Positions 1 through 6,124 are shown, counted from the first letter of the stretch. The stretch is DNA of 10,666 nt from Asaia bogorensis (GCA_945874515.1 CAMCHA010000032.1:1-10666), one strand, 5' to 3'. The notes: generated by a model from the sequence alone, not told the origin. Numbers and translations are program-made.

Positions 1-50
1 TGTCATGCCGGGGTGGTCCTACGGAGCAAGACGTCAGGCAAAGCCAGACG

Positions 51-82
51 CGCCATTTCCATTGAAATAAATGGAAATGGCG
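51..82. terminator. Perfect 13-bp hairpin downstream of the VOC gene
   Basis: The arms CGCCATTTCCATT (51-63) and AATGGAAATGGCG (70-82) are exact reverse complements around the six-base loop GAAATA. There is no T-run on either side, so this is not a classical intrinsic terminator. It lies about 115 bp beyond the stop codon of the minus-strand VOC gene. The same design (long stem, six-base loop, no T-run) recurs at 1679-1706 and 8648-8673 between convergent genes. By analogy it probably marks a transcript end, and a plus-strand gene may finish just left of the window. The rest of 1-195 shows only a short dyad, TTCCC/GGGAA, at 125-138. Confidence 0.5.
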
Positions 83-195
83 ATGGGACGCCGGTAAGGC
101 GGTGGCGGATGGGGCAATAAGTTCTTCCCATACGGGAAACATGTCCTCATTTTGCGCGGCAAGATAGAGCTTTCAAGCGTTTCTACCCGCTCAAT

Positions 196-837
196 TCAGG
201 CGCTGGCAAGCACCGATTCCCGGCCATCCTGATGGCGCAAATGGGCAATCAGGCGGCCGCTGGGGCTTTGGCGGAGCTTGATCGCTTCCGCCAAGCCCCG
301 GGCGGCGATGGCCTCACGCAGCGCATCCATATCCGGGTGCTGGGCTTCCAAGCTTGCCAGACGCCAACCGGAATCGGGAATTTGCACCGCTGCCCTTGCG
401 CCATCCCACTGGATCAGTGGCGGGATCAGATTGCCCATATCCTGGCGCTGCGGCGGGAAGGCCATGCGCCATGAAAGCGCGCCGCGGCGCATGGCACGTA
501 ATTCACCGGCATGGGAAGCACCAAGCCGGGCCACCACCGCTTCAATGGCGGGCGTCGCGACGACATAGGCGATAAGCTGTGGTTCTGCTTCCAGCGCCAG
601 CTTCAACGCGGGGTCATCCAGATCAAAGGGGCGGGGATGGGCAGGGGGGCCTTGGGCGGGATCTTGGGCGATGATTTCGATGTATTGGTCGGGCCCCAGC
701 CCGAGCAGCATATTATGCGTGCCAAAGCCAGGATGCGCGCCGCCTGGAACCGGGCGCACGCCCAAATGGTGTTCCAGATAAGCCGCGCCCGCTTCCAGCG
801 TGGCGGCACCAATCACAAGATGGTCAATTTCAGCCAT
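196..837 (-). CDS. Glyoxalase-like VOC domain protein
   Basis: This is a 213-residue cytoplasmic protein of the vicinal oxygen chelate fold, closest in style to the Glyoxalase_3 (PF13468) group. It opens with the beta-strand [11 protein letters not shown] segment rich in Gly, His and Pro at residues 30-42 (GVRPVPGG, then GTHN) and the DQYIEIIA strand near residues 50-57 follow, all typical of the family. Candidate metal ligands are His6 and Glu54; I see them as motif positions only. The frame is open upstream to 1086, but I chose the ATG at 837 because the domain begins immediately there and the upstream residues look non-coding. The ribosome site is weak, a G-run about four bases before the ATG. 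It diverges from the acetyltransferase gene. Members of this group have varied or unknown substrates, so no reaction can be assigned. Confidence 0.85.
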   Translation of the reverse strand: MAEIDHLVIGAATLEAGAAYLEHHLGVRPVPGGAHPGFGTHNMLLGLGPDQYIEIIAQDPAQGPPAHPRPFDLDDPALKLALEAEPQLIAYVVATPAIEAVVARLGASHAGELRAMRRGALSWRMAFPPQRQDMGNLIPPLIQWDGARAAVQIPDSGWRLASLEAQHPDMDALREAIAARGLAEAIKLRQSPSGRLIAHLRHQDGRESVLASA

Positions 838-991
838 AGAACCCCCAAAGCCGCATCCGCTTGTGCTGCGCGGCCCGTGTTGTTGCACCGAACTGAAGCT
901 CGGCCCAAGCATCATGCCAGTGGCCGGGGCGCGCATATTGAGCAAGATCAAGAAAGCGCCCGCCGGCTGGATGGGTGGCTGCCTCATCCGA

Positions 992-1020
992 TTGACCCGC
1001 AGCAGGCTTTTGGGCGTTTT
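992..1020 (+). promoter_or_regulatory. Possible promoter for the acetyltransferase gene
   Basis: TTGACC at 992-997 matches a sigma-70 type -35 box in five of six bases. It sits in the 211-bp divergent spacer between the VOC gene and the acetyltransferase. The hexamer 17 bases downstream (CGTTTT, 1015-1020) is a poor -10 match. A start near 1027 would leave a short leader before the ribosome site AGGGAG at 1036-1041. The same TTGACC hexamer also occurs upstream of iscR and fccA. Confidence 0.22.
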
Positions 1021-1048
1021 GCCGCGCGTCTTGCAAGGGAGCACCGTC

Positions 1049-1672
1049 ATGAACTTGCCCACGCCGAAAATCGCCGAAACCTTCATTCATCCCAGCGTGA
1101 AACTACGTCAGGCCGAAATCGGCGCGCGCTGTGAGATTTTGGAACGATCCTCTGTGGCATATGCGTCGCTTGGCGATGCATCCTATCTTGGCCATGATTG
1201 TCAGGTGGCGGATGCGGAAATCGGTAAATTCTGCGCCATTGCAGCCTGTGTCCGGATCGGCCCGCCCAATCATCCCATGGGGCGCCCGACGCAGCATCGT
1301 TTCACTTATGTGCCGGAATATTACGATGCGACAAAGCAGCGCGACGCCGTGTTTTTCGCCGAACGCCGTGCCGCGCGGGTAAAGATCGGCAATGATGTCT
1401 GGATCGGCCATGGCGTGACGGTACTGGCCGGGGTGACGGTGGGTGATGGCGCCGTGCTTGCCGCGGGCGCCGTGGTGGCGCGTAATGTCGCGCCCTACAC
1501 CATTGTTGGCGGCGTGCCGGCGCGCATGATCAAGGAACGCTTCCCGCGGGGTATTGCTGCACGGCTGCAAGCCATCGCCTGGTGGGACTGGCCCTTTGAG
1601 GTGATCATGGCGCGGCTTGCGGATTTCCAGAATGAAGATATCGCGGCATTTTGTGACAAATGGATGCCGTGA
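1049..1672 (+). CDS. Hexapeptide-repeat acetyltransferase, phosphonate-metabolism type
   Basis: This is a 207-residue left-handed beta-helix acyltransferase, normally a trimer using acetyl-CoA. Repeats run from about residue 15 to 60 ([21 protein letters not shown]) and again at about 110-155 ([13 protein letters not shown], then [12 protein letters not shown]). The family hallmark [14 protein letters not shown] lies between the two blocks, and [11 protein letters not shown] closes the helix. The C-terminal WWDWPFEVI segment, together with the NHPM block, is typical of the transferases found in phn gene clusters (the TIGR03308 type), where they are linked to phosphonate metabolism. No phn gene is visible here, so the substrate remains open; other XAT-type acetyltransferases are the alternative. 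The start at 1049 is set by AGGGAG seven bases upstream and by the beginning of similarity. The frame is open further upstream, but that part is not protein-like. Confidence 0.88.
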   Translation: MNLPTPKIAETFIHPSVKLRQAEIGARCEILERSSVAYASLGDASYLGHDCQVADAEIGKFCAIAACVRIGPPNHPMGRPTQHRFTYVPEYYDATKQRDAVFFAERRAARVKIGNDVWIGHGVTVLAGVTVGDGAVLAAGAVVARNVAPYTIVGGVPARMIKERFPRGIAARLQAIAWWDWPFEVIMARLADFQNEDIAAFCDKWMP

Positions 1673-1678
1673 GAGGCG

Positions 1679-1706
1679 CGCGTGATCCGCGCTTACGGAT
1701 TACGCG
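1679..1706. terminator. Bidirectional hairpin between convergent genes
   Basis: An 11-bp stem (1679-1689 with 1696-1706, containing one G-T pair) encloses the six-base loop CGCTTA. It fills most of the 40-bp gap between the acetyltransferase stop and the stop of the oppositely oriented Bug receptor gene. No T-run follows on either strand. Its position argues for transcript-end function in both directions, with termination or 3'-end protection depending on factors other than a U-tract. Confidence 0.6.
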
Positions 1707-1712
1707 ACAGCA

Positions 1713-2672
1713 TCACTCCCGCCAAGGATGCTGGTTCCACAGCGCCTGATAGCGTGTGCGCAGCCCGATCAGCTCCGCCCGATAGGCATCGGGCGCCAGG
1801 AAGCGCAGCGGCAGGAATTGCTGATCCGCAAGCTTCTGGAATTCAGGATTCTCCACAGTCTTTTTCACAGATTCCGCAAGCCGCGTGATGATTTCCGTTG
1901 GCATGCCGCCAGGGGCGGCCATGCCGCGCATGGAACCTTCCACCACGTCAAAGCCCAATTCGCGCAGGGTTGGGATGGTGGGCGCGCGGTCCCATCGCGT
2001 CTCCCCCAATTGCGCGATGGGGCGCAACGTACCCTGGTTCATATCATTCAACCCTTCCGCCACATTCATCACGGCGAGCGGAATGGTGCGCGACAGCACA
2101 TTCTGCTTGACCTGCGATGAGCCGGCGAAGGGGATATGCAGGAACTTGGTACCAGTGGCGCGTTCCAACGCCAGCATCGCAAGATGATCATCGGAACCAA
2201 TGCCTGTGGTGCCATACCCAATTGTTCCAGGATTGGCCCGCGCCGCCGCCAGCAGATCGGCCAGTGACTTATAAGGGCTATCGGGCAGCACCCACATACC
2301 ACCCGGATCATCAACGATATTCCCGATCAAGGAAAAATCATCCAGCGAATAACGCGCGCGGCGTTCAATGGGGATGGTCACGATATTGGGCGTATTGATG
2401 AAGCCAATCGTATAGCCATCGGGCCTGGCGCGCGCCAATTCAGAAAAGCCAATTTCCCCACCCGCGCCGGGACGGTTCAGCACGACTACAGGCTGGCCCA
2501 GATCCTGTTCCATGAAGCGCGCAATGGTGCGCGCCGCGACATCCGTACCGCCACCGGCCGCAAAGGCCACGATCATGGTGATTTGCCGATCCGGCCGCCA
2601 ACCGCCCTGCGCTTGCGCAATGGCAGGGGTGGCAAGGGCGCTGGCCATCAGCGCGCGACGAGATAATGTCAT
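1713..2672 (-). CDS. Bug-family tripartite tricarboxylate transporter receptor
   Basis: This 319-residue periplasmic solute-binding protein belongs to the Bug/TctC family (PF03401). Family members bind small carboxylates or other organic solutes and usually feed a TctA/TctB membrane pair. The N-terminus MTLSRRALMASALATPAIAQAQ is an export signal with a twin-arginine look and a likely cut near residue 20-22. The mature part starts with the typical ITMIVAFAAGGGTDVAAR strand-loop. It continues with VVVLNRPGAGG, RPDGYTIGF, then YGTTGIGS and IPFAGSSQ, all expected landmarks, and its length is normal for the family. GGGAGGTC, complementary to plus positions 2676-2683, is a clear ribosome site three bases before the start codon's edge. 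No membrane components adjoin it, so it is an orphan receptor, as is common where this family is expanded. The ligand cannot be predicted. Confidence 0.95.
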   Translation of the reverse strand: MTLSRRALMASALATPAIAQAQGGWRPDRQITMIVAFAAGGGTDVAARTIARFMEQDLGQPVVVLNRPGAGGEIGFSELARARPDGYTIGFINTPNIVTIPIERRARYSLDDFSLIGNIVDDPGGMWVLPDSPYKSLADLLAAARANPGTIGYGTTGIGSDDHLAMLALERATGTKFLHIPFAGSSQVKQNVLSRTIPLAVMNVAEGLNDMNQGTLRPIAQLGETRWDRAPTIPTLRELGFDVVEGSMRGMAAPGGMPTEIITRLAESVKKTVENPEFQKLADQQFLPLRFLAPDAYRAELIGLRTRYQALWNQHPWRE

Positions 2673-2721
2673 GTTGACCTCCCAATTATTGAACAGATGA
2701 AAGCACAGGCGGCGCGCATGA

Positions 2722-2752
2722 AAAAGGCCGCCGAGCGATGCCCAGGCGGCCC
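2722..2752 (-). terminator. Intrinsic terminator of the alpha/beta hydrolase gene
   Basis: Read on the minus strand, a perfect 7-bp GC stem (GGCCGCC at 2746-2752 with GGCGGCC at 2727-2733) is followed directly by five Ts (plus positions 2722-2726). It lies 22 bases beyond the hydrolase stop and about 50 bases ahead of the Bug receptor start. It should therefore separate the two minus-strand genes at least partly. It is the only hairpin in the window with a classical U-tract. Confidence 0.72.
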
Positions 2753-2773
2753 TTTACCAAAAAGGCGTAACGC

Positions 2774-3442
2774 TTAATCAGCCGCTAGCGCCATGCGATT
2801 GCGGTTCAGAATGCCCATCACGTGATCTTCCGCCGCATCCACAACCTTTTCGGTCTGTTCCGGCGTGAAGACATGGCCGGCGCCGGCCATGATGCGATAG
2901 TCAATGCTGACACCCTTTTGCGTATTCAGCTTTTCCACCAGCTTCTTCACGGAAGCTTCCGGCACCAATTCATCATCGGCGCCATGCAGGATCAGCCCGC
3001 CGCAGGGGCAAGGGGCCAGAAAGCCGAAATCGTAATGCGAAGCGGGCGCGCTGATGGAAACAAAGCCGCCCATTTCTGGCCGGCGCATCAGCACTTGCAT
3101 GCCGACATAAGCGCCGAAGGAATAGCCCAGCACCCATTGCGAAGACGCGTTGGGATTCACGGTCTGCAGGAAATCTAGCCCCGCGCAGCCATCCGAAATT
3201 TCGCCAATGCCGCCATCATAACGACCCTGGCTACGCCCGACGCCACGCATATTGAAGCGCAGCACCGAAAAGCCAAGCGCTTGCATACGCTGATACAGCG
3301 CATGAATGACGCGGTTGTTCATGGTGCCGCCATGCAAAGGGTGCGGATGCAACAACAGCGCCGTGGGGGCATTCGGGCGCTTGGAATGGTGATAGCGTCC
3401 TTCAAGCCGGCCATCAGGCCCGGCAAACATCACTTCTGGCAT
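2774..3442 (-). CDS. Alpha/beta hydrolase, COG2945-like
   Basis: This 222-residue cytoplasmic protein is a compact alpha/beta hydrolase without a large lid. The oxyanion-side motif HPHPLHGGTMNN lies at residues 32-43, followed by FNMRGVGRSQG near 63-73. The nucleophile elbow GYSFG puts the catalytic serine at residue 108. LHGADDELVP gives the acid (Asp157 or Asp156), and GAGHVF gives His190, so the triad is complete and in order. Family members are annotated as predicted hydrolases of the dienelactone-hydrolase or acyl-peptidase-like superfamily, and the natural substrate is unknown. The ATG at 3442 fits the start of the domain, though the ribosome site (AGAAGA) is weak. The gene diverges from iscR across a 389-bp spacer and ends in its own terminator. 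Confidence 0.92.
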   Translation of the reverse strand: MPEVMFAGPDGRLEGRYHHSKRPNAPTALLLHPHPLHGGTMNNRVIHALYQRMQALGFSVLRFNMRGVGRSQGRYDGGIGEISDGCAGLDFLQTVNPNASSQWVLGYSFGAYVGMQVLMRRPEMGGFVSISAPASHYDFGFLAPCPCGGLILHGADDELVPEASVKKLVEKLNTQKGVSIDYRIMAGAGHVFTPEQTEKVVDAAEDHVMGILNRNRMALAAD

Positions 3443-3493
3443 GGTCTTCTTCTATCCATTCCATTCTGGCCAATGCGGGGTTCGCAACCCATC

Positions 3494-3512
3494 GCTCATT
3501 GGGGGAATGAGC
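3494..3512. promoter_or_regulatory. Dyad upstream of the hydrolase gene
   Basis: GCTCATT (3494-3500) and AATGAGC (3506-3512) form a perfect 7-bp inverted repeat around GGGGG. It sits about 52 bases upstream of the hydrolase start. This could be an operator or a hairpin in the mRNA leader, and nothing in the sequence decides between them. Confidence 0.3.
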
Positions 3513-3739
3513 AATGCAAAACCCATCGGCATCGGCGCCGCATTTGAGGGAAACCAAAACCCACGACCAGGATACGCCTTCATCACTCACTTACCGAACG
3601 CGGAAATCTTGACCGCCAAGATCGGCAAACCTAGCTATCATTGCCACGGGAGCGCCGCGGTATCCTATCGCCGAAGCGCAGCCAAAGCCGCCACCTCGAT
3701 GCCTCAGAGGGGTTTCCCGTCCCTTCAAGGAGAGTGTAA

Positions 3740-3754
3740 TATAATGGTCATGAC
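3740..3754 (+). promoter_or_regulatory. Candidate iscR -10 box with adjoining palindrome
   Basis: TATAAT (3740-3745) is an exact -10 consensus, and two bases later comes the perfect palindrome GTCATGAC (3747-3754). That would be around the transcription start, a typical place for a repressor. The bases at the expected -35 position (near 3717-3722) are not TTGACA-like, so an activator or extra contacts would be needed. Autoregulation by IscR is known in this family, but linking this palindrome to it is inference. Confidence 0.3.
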
Positions 3755-3835
3755 TGGAAATTCCTAATGTTTTCATGCCGGGAGTCGCGTTTTTTTTGCC
3801 GCCCATCGCGGGTGTCAGGCTGGACTGACAAATGA
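3744..3835 (+). other. Two overlapping short reading frames leading into iscR
   Basis: AAGGAG (3727-3732) precedes a 7-codon frame, MVMTGNS, at 3744-3767. Its stop overlaps the ATG of a 22-codon frame (3767-3835) in a TAATG junction. The stop of that frame overlaps the iscR ATG in an ATGA junction. The 22-residue frame starts MFSCRESRFFC and carries two TGC cysteine codons. Its T-rich middle is the eight-T run at 3790-3797. The iscR ATG has no strong ribosome site of its own, so translational coupling is possible. The spacing from AAGGAG to the first ATG is long (11 bases). If TATAAT at 3740 is the promoter, the first frame would not be transcribed. Chance is a real alternative. Confidence 0.25.
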
Positions 3836-4293
3836 GGCTCTCAACCCGCGGTCGATATGCCGTCATGGCGCTTGCTGAAATGGCGCGGCGGGAGGCTGCT
3901 CAGACGGACCCGCTGGAGGCCAAACCCGCCTCCATCGCCGATATTGCCGCCGCCCAGCACCTATCTGCAGCCTATCTGGAGCAGCTTTTCGGCCGGCTCC
4001 GCCGTGCGGGACTGGTGGAGAGCGCCCGCGGGCCAGGGGGGGGCTATCGGCTGCTGCCAGCACCCGACCGCATCACCATCGCCGCCATCATAGATGCGGT
4101 GGAAGAACCGATTTCGGCTACCAGGTGCGATGAGGGCAACCCGGGGTGTCTCGCGGGGCAGCGCTGCGAAACCCATGATCTTTGGGCGGAATTGGGTGGA
4201 CAAATCCGGCTTTTCCTGGACGGCGTGACGCTTGCTGATGTGCTGGCTGGGCGCGTGTTGGGTCGCGCCAACGCCCCCTTGCCCCCCGGTTGA
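3832..4293 (+). CDS. iscR: IscR-like Rrf2-family Fe-S cluster regulator
   Basis: This 153-residue DNA-binding protein belongs to the Rrf2 family. The winged helix-turn-helix spans roughly residues 1-80: MRLSTRGRYAVMAL, then ADIAAAQHLSAAYLEQLF as the recognition region, then RGPGGGYRL in the wing. Cys99, Cys106 and Cys112 plus His115 (CETH) match the Cys-Cys-Cys-His set that binds the [2Fe-2S] cluster in IscR. The first spacing is one residue longer than in E. coli. A few extra residues (about 22-32) precede the recognition helices. IscR senses Fe-S status and controls cluster-assembly genes, often including its own operon. The next gene, a cysteine desulfurase, starts 6 bases after the stop, which supports this role. 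The ATG at 3832 gives the exact family N-terminus, although its ribosome site is poor. Confidence 0.93.
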   Translation: MRLSTRGRYAVMALAEMARREAAQTDPLEAKPASIADIAAAQHLSAAYLEQLFGRLRRAGLVESARGPGGGYRLLPAPDRITIAAIIDAVEEPISATRCDEGNPGCLAGQRCETHDLWAELGGQIRLFLDGVTLADVLAGRVLGRANAPLPPG

Positions 4294-4299
4294 GGCGCC

Positions 4300-5388
4300 A
4301 TGCAGCGCTTGTACCTGGACGCGAATGCGACCGAGCCCATGCGCCCGGAAGCCATCGCCGCCATGGCCGAGGCGATGGCTTTGCCGGGCAACCCATCCTC
4401 AGTCCATGCCGAGGGGCGGGCAGCGCGGCGTGTACTTGAAGAAGCGCGGGAGGCGATTGCGGCGCGCTTCGGGGTGCGCGGGCGGGATCTTGTGTTCACC
4501 TCGGGCGGGACGGAGGCGAATGCCTTGGCCACCCGGGGCCTTGCTGCCGGGCGGCGCGTGCTGGTGGGGGCGACCGAGCACCCCGCCGTGCTGGCTGCTG
4601 CGGGGCCGGCGGCCGAAATGCTGCCCGTGCTTCCTGATGGCACCCTGGATTTGGTAGCGCTGGAAGGCACGCTGAAGGCGGGCGGCCCCGCCTTCGTTGC
4701 GGTCATGGCGGCCAATAATGAAACTGGTGTGCTGCATCCCGTTGAAGCCATCGCAGCGCTTTGCCGGGCTCATGGCGCTTTGCTGCATCTGGACGCGGTG
4801 CAGATACCGGGGCGCCTGCCCTTTGCCCTAGGTCCCGCCGATTCCATGGCGCTTTCCGCGCATAAGCTTGGCGGGCCGAAGGGCGTGGGGGCGCTGTTGC
4901 TGCGCCCCGGTTTGGACCTCGCACCAATTTTGACCGGCGGCGGGCAGGAATCCGGCCGGCGCGGCGGGACCGAGGCGCTGCCCGCCATTGCCGGCTTCGC
5001 CGCGGCCCTTGCCTGTCCCTGCCCTGAGGGCCTGGCGGCGTTGCGCGATGCGATTGAGGCGGGCGCGAAGACCGTGGCGCCGGAAGTGATCATCGCAGGC
5101 AGCGGCGCGCCCCGCCTGCCCAATACCATCAGCTTGATCCTGCCAGGTGTTGCGGCGGAGACCCAGGTAATTGCGCTTGATCTGGCCGGCGTTGCGGTTT
5201 CCGCCGGCGCGGCCTGCTCATCGGGCAAGGTGCGGCAATCCCATGTGCTGGCGGCGATGGGGTATGGCGCGGATGCCGGCTGTGCAATCCGTGTTTCGCT
5301 ACCGTGGAATGCGGGGGCGGAGACGGTTGCGCGGTTTTTGGACGCGTGGGGGCGGATGCGCGAGAGGCTTGCTGCGCGCAAACGCTGA
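4300..5388 (+). CDS. Class V cysteine desulfurase (NifS/IscS type)
   Basis: This is a 362-residue PLP enzyme that takes sulfur from L-cysteine, leaving alanine, and passes it on as a persulfide for Fe-S clusters or thio-cofactors. The N-terminal LYLDANAT motif is present, with TSGGTEAN at 67-74 and His94 stacking on PLP in ATEHPAV. Asn140 is in AANNETGV, Asp165 and Gln168 lie in HLDAVQ, and Lys189 in SAHKLGGPKG is the Schiff-base lysine. The active-site Cys306 lies in GAACSSGK, followed by RVSLPWN. All key residues are intact. It is somewhat shorter than E. coli IscS (about 404 residues) and lacks the extended C-terminus that contacts IscU. It forms an operon with iscR. In many alphaproteobacteria this pair leads into sufBCD, but no scaffold gene follows here. 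The symbol is left blank because iscS, nifS and paralogues cannot be separated from sequence alone. Confidence 0.93.
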   Translation: MQRLYLDANATEPMRPEAIAAMAEAMALPGNPSSVHAEGRAARRVLEEAREAIAARFGVRGRDLVFTSGGTEANALATRGLAAGRRVLVGATEHPAVLAAAGPAAEMLPVLPDGTLDLVALEGTLKAGGPAFVAVMAANNETGVLHPVEAIAALCRAHGALLHLDAVQIPGRLPFALGPADSMALSAHKLGGPKGVGALLLRPGLDLAPILTGGGQESGRRGGTEALPAIAGFAAALACPCPEGLAALRDAIEAGAKTVAPEVIIAGSGAPRLPNTISLILPGVAAETQVIALDLAGVAVSAGAACSSGKVRQSHVLAAMGYGADAGCAIRVSLPWNAGAETVARFLDAWGRMRERLAARKR

Positions 5389-5392
5389 AGGC

Positions 5393-5581
5393 GTGCCGCA
5401 TATCGCTGGCGCAGATTTCCCATCATCATGCGCCGATCTTGTGACGGCGCTTGCGAAGGAGCGCGGCTTTCCGTTCTTGGGCGTCAAGAAAGAAAAAATC
5501 GCGGCACGCGTGCAGGCCGCACGCAATGAAGGCGCTGGACTTTCTGTGCGGCTGTCCAACATGGCTTTGGTGATGATGTAA
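5393..5581 (+). CDS. Doubtful 62-codon frame after the cysteine desulfurase
   Basis: A GTG at 5393, four bases after the desulfurase stop, opens a 62-codon frame ending in TAA at 5579-5581. The product begins VPHIAGADFPSS and contains the basic stretch FLGVKKEKIAARVQAARNEG (about residues 28-47). I do not recognise the family. In favour are the tight spacing, balanced codon choice and a plausible helix in the basic stretch. Against are the lack of a properly spaced ribosome site for the GTG and the fact that a frame this short is easily open by chance at this GC content. It could be a real small protein, the tail of a decayed gene, or nothing. Confidence 0.25.
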   Translation: MPHIAGADFPSSCADLVTALAKERGFPFLGVKKEKIAARVQAARNEGAGLSVRLSNMALVMM

Positions 5582-5693
5582 TTTACAATGCGCTCGGGTT
5601 TCGGGATCCGCACTCTGGCAGCGGGCGAGGGAAAACCTTGCACGCGGCCGCATAGAAAACGGAATTTCATTCTTCTTTTTCGTCTGATCGGAT

Positions 5694-5705
5694 GGGAATA
5701 TTCCC
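5694..5705. promoter_or_regulatory. 12-bp perfect palindrome upstream of fccA
   Basis: GGGAATATTCCC is its own reverse complement. It lies 26 bases upstream of the candidate -35 box of the fccAB promoter, a location suited to an activator. A looser GAAT-N3-ATTC dyad sits just before it at 5672-5682. ArsR-type sulfide or persulfide sensors such as SqrR and BigR act on sulfide-oxidation genes and favour AT-rich dyads containing ATTC/GAAT halves. The link to such a regulator is inference. Confidence 0.4.
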
Positions 5706-5730
5706 GCAGCTTTGCGCGTAGATTCTGTTG

Positions 5731-5759
5731 TTGACCCAATGATATTTGCTGGATAGGCT
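5731..5759 (+). promoter_or_regulatory. Candidate sigma-70 type promoter of fccAB
   Basis: TTGACC (5731-5736) and TAGGCT (5754-5759) are separated by 17 bases. They match the consensus in five and three of six positions. A start near 5766 would give a leader of about 48 bases before the fccA ATG. Dyads lie on both sides. Confidence 0.38.
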
Positions 5760-5776
5760 CACGAAAATATCGATGA

Positions 5777-5794
5777 AAATTGATGTTTCAATTT
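5777..5794. promoter_or_regulatory. Inverted repeat in the fccA leader
   Basis: AAATTGA (5777-5783) and TCAATTT (5788-5794) form a perfect 7-bp inverted repeat around TGTT. It lies between the predicted start point and the fccA ribosome site (GGGAGA, 5799-5804). The position suits a repressor operator, and an AT-rich mRNA hairpin next to the ribosome site is the other possibility. Confidence 0.35.
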
Positions 5795-5813
5795 GATTGG
5801 GAGACGGGCGTCC

Positions 5814-6107
5814 ATGAAACTCAAAATCGCGCTTTGCTTTTTTCTTCTGTCCGCTCCGCCAGTTTTTGCGCAGGCGACAGACATGCCGCTATTGATCGGC
5901 GGCTGCCAGGGTTGCCATGGCGTCAGCGGCCAAGGTGGGCAAGGCATTCCTTCCATCAAGGCCAATCACAGCCGCGATGAATTCATCGCGCTGATGCGCA
6001 GCTTCAGCGCCAATGAACGGCCTGGCACGATAATGGGCCGCATCAGCCGCGGCTATTCGCCTGAACAAATCGCGCTTCTGGCCGCGCATTATGCGCGCCC
6101 ACAATAA
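5814..6107 (+). CDS. fccA: Monoheme c-type cytochrome subunit of sulfide dehydrogenase
   Basis: This 97-residue exported cytochrome c has a Sec signal (MKLKIALCFFLLSAPPVFAQ) with a likely cut after Ala19. The heme site CQGCH lies at residues 31-35. Met74 in TIMGRISRGYSPEQIALLA is the expected sixth iron ligand, in the context typical of FccA/cytochrome c553-like subunits. It has one heme, whereas the FccA of Allochromatium vinosum has two; single-heme forms are known elsewhere. It should take electrons from the flavoprotein encoded 17 bases downstream and pass them to a periplasmic carrier. The ATG at 5814 is chosen because it starts the signal peptide and has GGGAGA nine bases upstream. A TTG further upstream would add seven residues to the signal and is unlikely. 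The assignment to FccA rests mainly on the fccB neighbour. Confidence 0.88.
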   Translation: MKLKIALCFFLLSAPPVFAQATDMPLLIGGCQGCHGVSGQGGQGIPSIKANHSRDEFIALMRSFSANERPGTIMGRISRGYSPEQIALLAAHYARPQ

Positions 6108-6124
6108 GCCGGAGGAATAAGATC

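Larger units (their letters stand above)
3443..3831. other. 389-bp divergent spacer between the hydrolase and iscR genes
   Basis: No convincing full-length gene lies here. The spacer should hold promoters for both flanking genes. On the plus strand I see TTGACC at 3609-3614 with a weak TAGCTA 17 bases on, and a perfect TATAAT at 3740-3745 without a good -35 partner. Next to the TATAAT is the 8-bp palindrome GTCATGAC (3747-3754), and then the dyad GGAA-A-TTCC (3756-3764). A run of eight Ts spans 3790-3797. Short reading frames near the iscR end are described separately. No IscR site matching the E. coli type 1 consensus could be recognised. Confidence 0.6.

Noticed and set aside
838..1086. Upstream extension of the VOC reading frame by 83 codons
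   Set aside because: The VOC domain begins exactly at the ATG at 837. The extra segment has no family resemblance and would remove the divergent promoter region.
511..1134. Plus-strand 207-codon frame across the VOC gene and the divergent spacer
   Set aside because: It is antisense to the VOC domain, has no family features, and overlaps the start of the acetyltransferase in a different frame.
1728..3178. Several plus-strand frames of 60-130 codons within the first Bug gene and the hydrolase
   Set aside because: They are antisense to genes with clear domain structure, lack ribosome sites, and have His/Arg-rich compositions expected of reversed coding sequence.
3609..3637. TTGACC with TAGCTA as the iscR promoter
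   Set aside because: The -10 match is only two of six bases and it would imply a leader of nearly 190 bases, so it is mentioned only within the spacer description.
3790..3797. Run of eight Ts upstream of iscR as an intrinsic terminator
   Set aside because: No GC-rich stem lies directly before the run, and the iscR operon starts only 35 bases downstream.
4044..5429. Long minus-strand frames (for example 235 and 219 codons) opposite the cysteine desulfurase
   Set aside because: They lie antisense to a well-supported enzyme with all catalytic residues. Their products are low-complexity Ala, Arg, Pro and Ser strings typical of shadows in GC-rich DNA.
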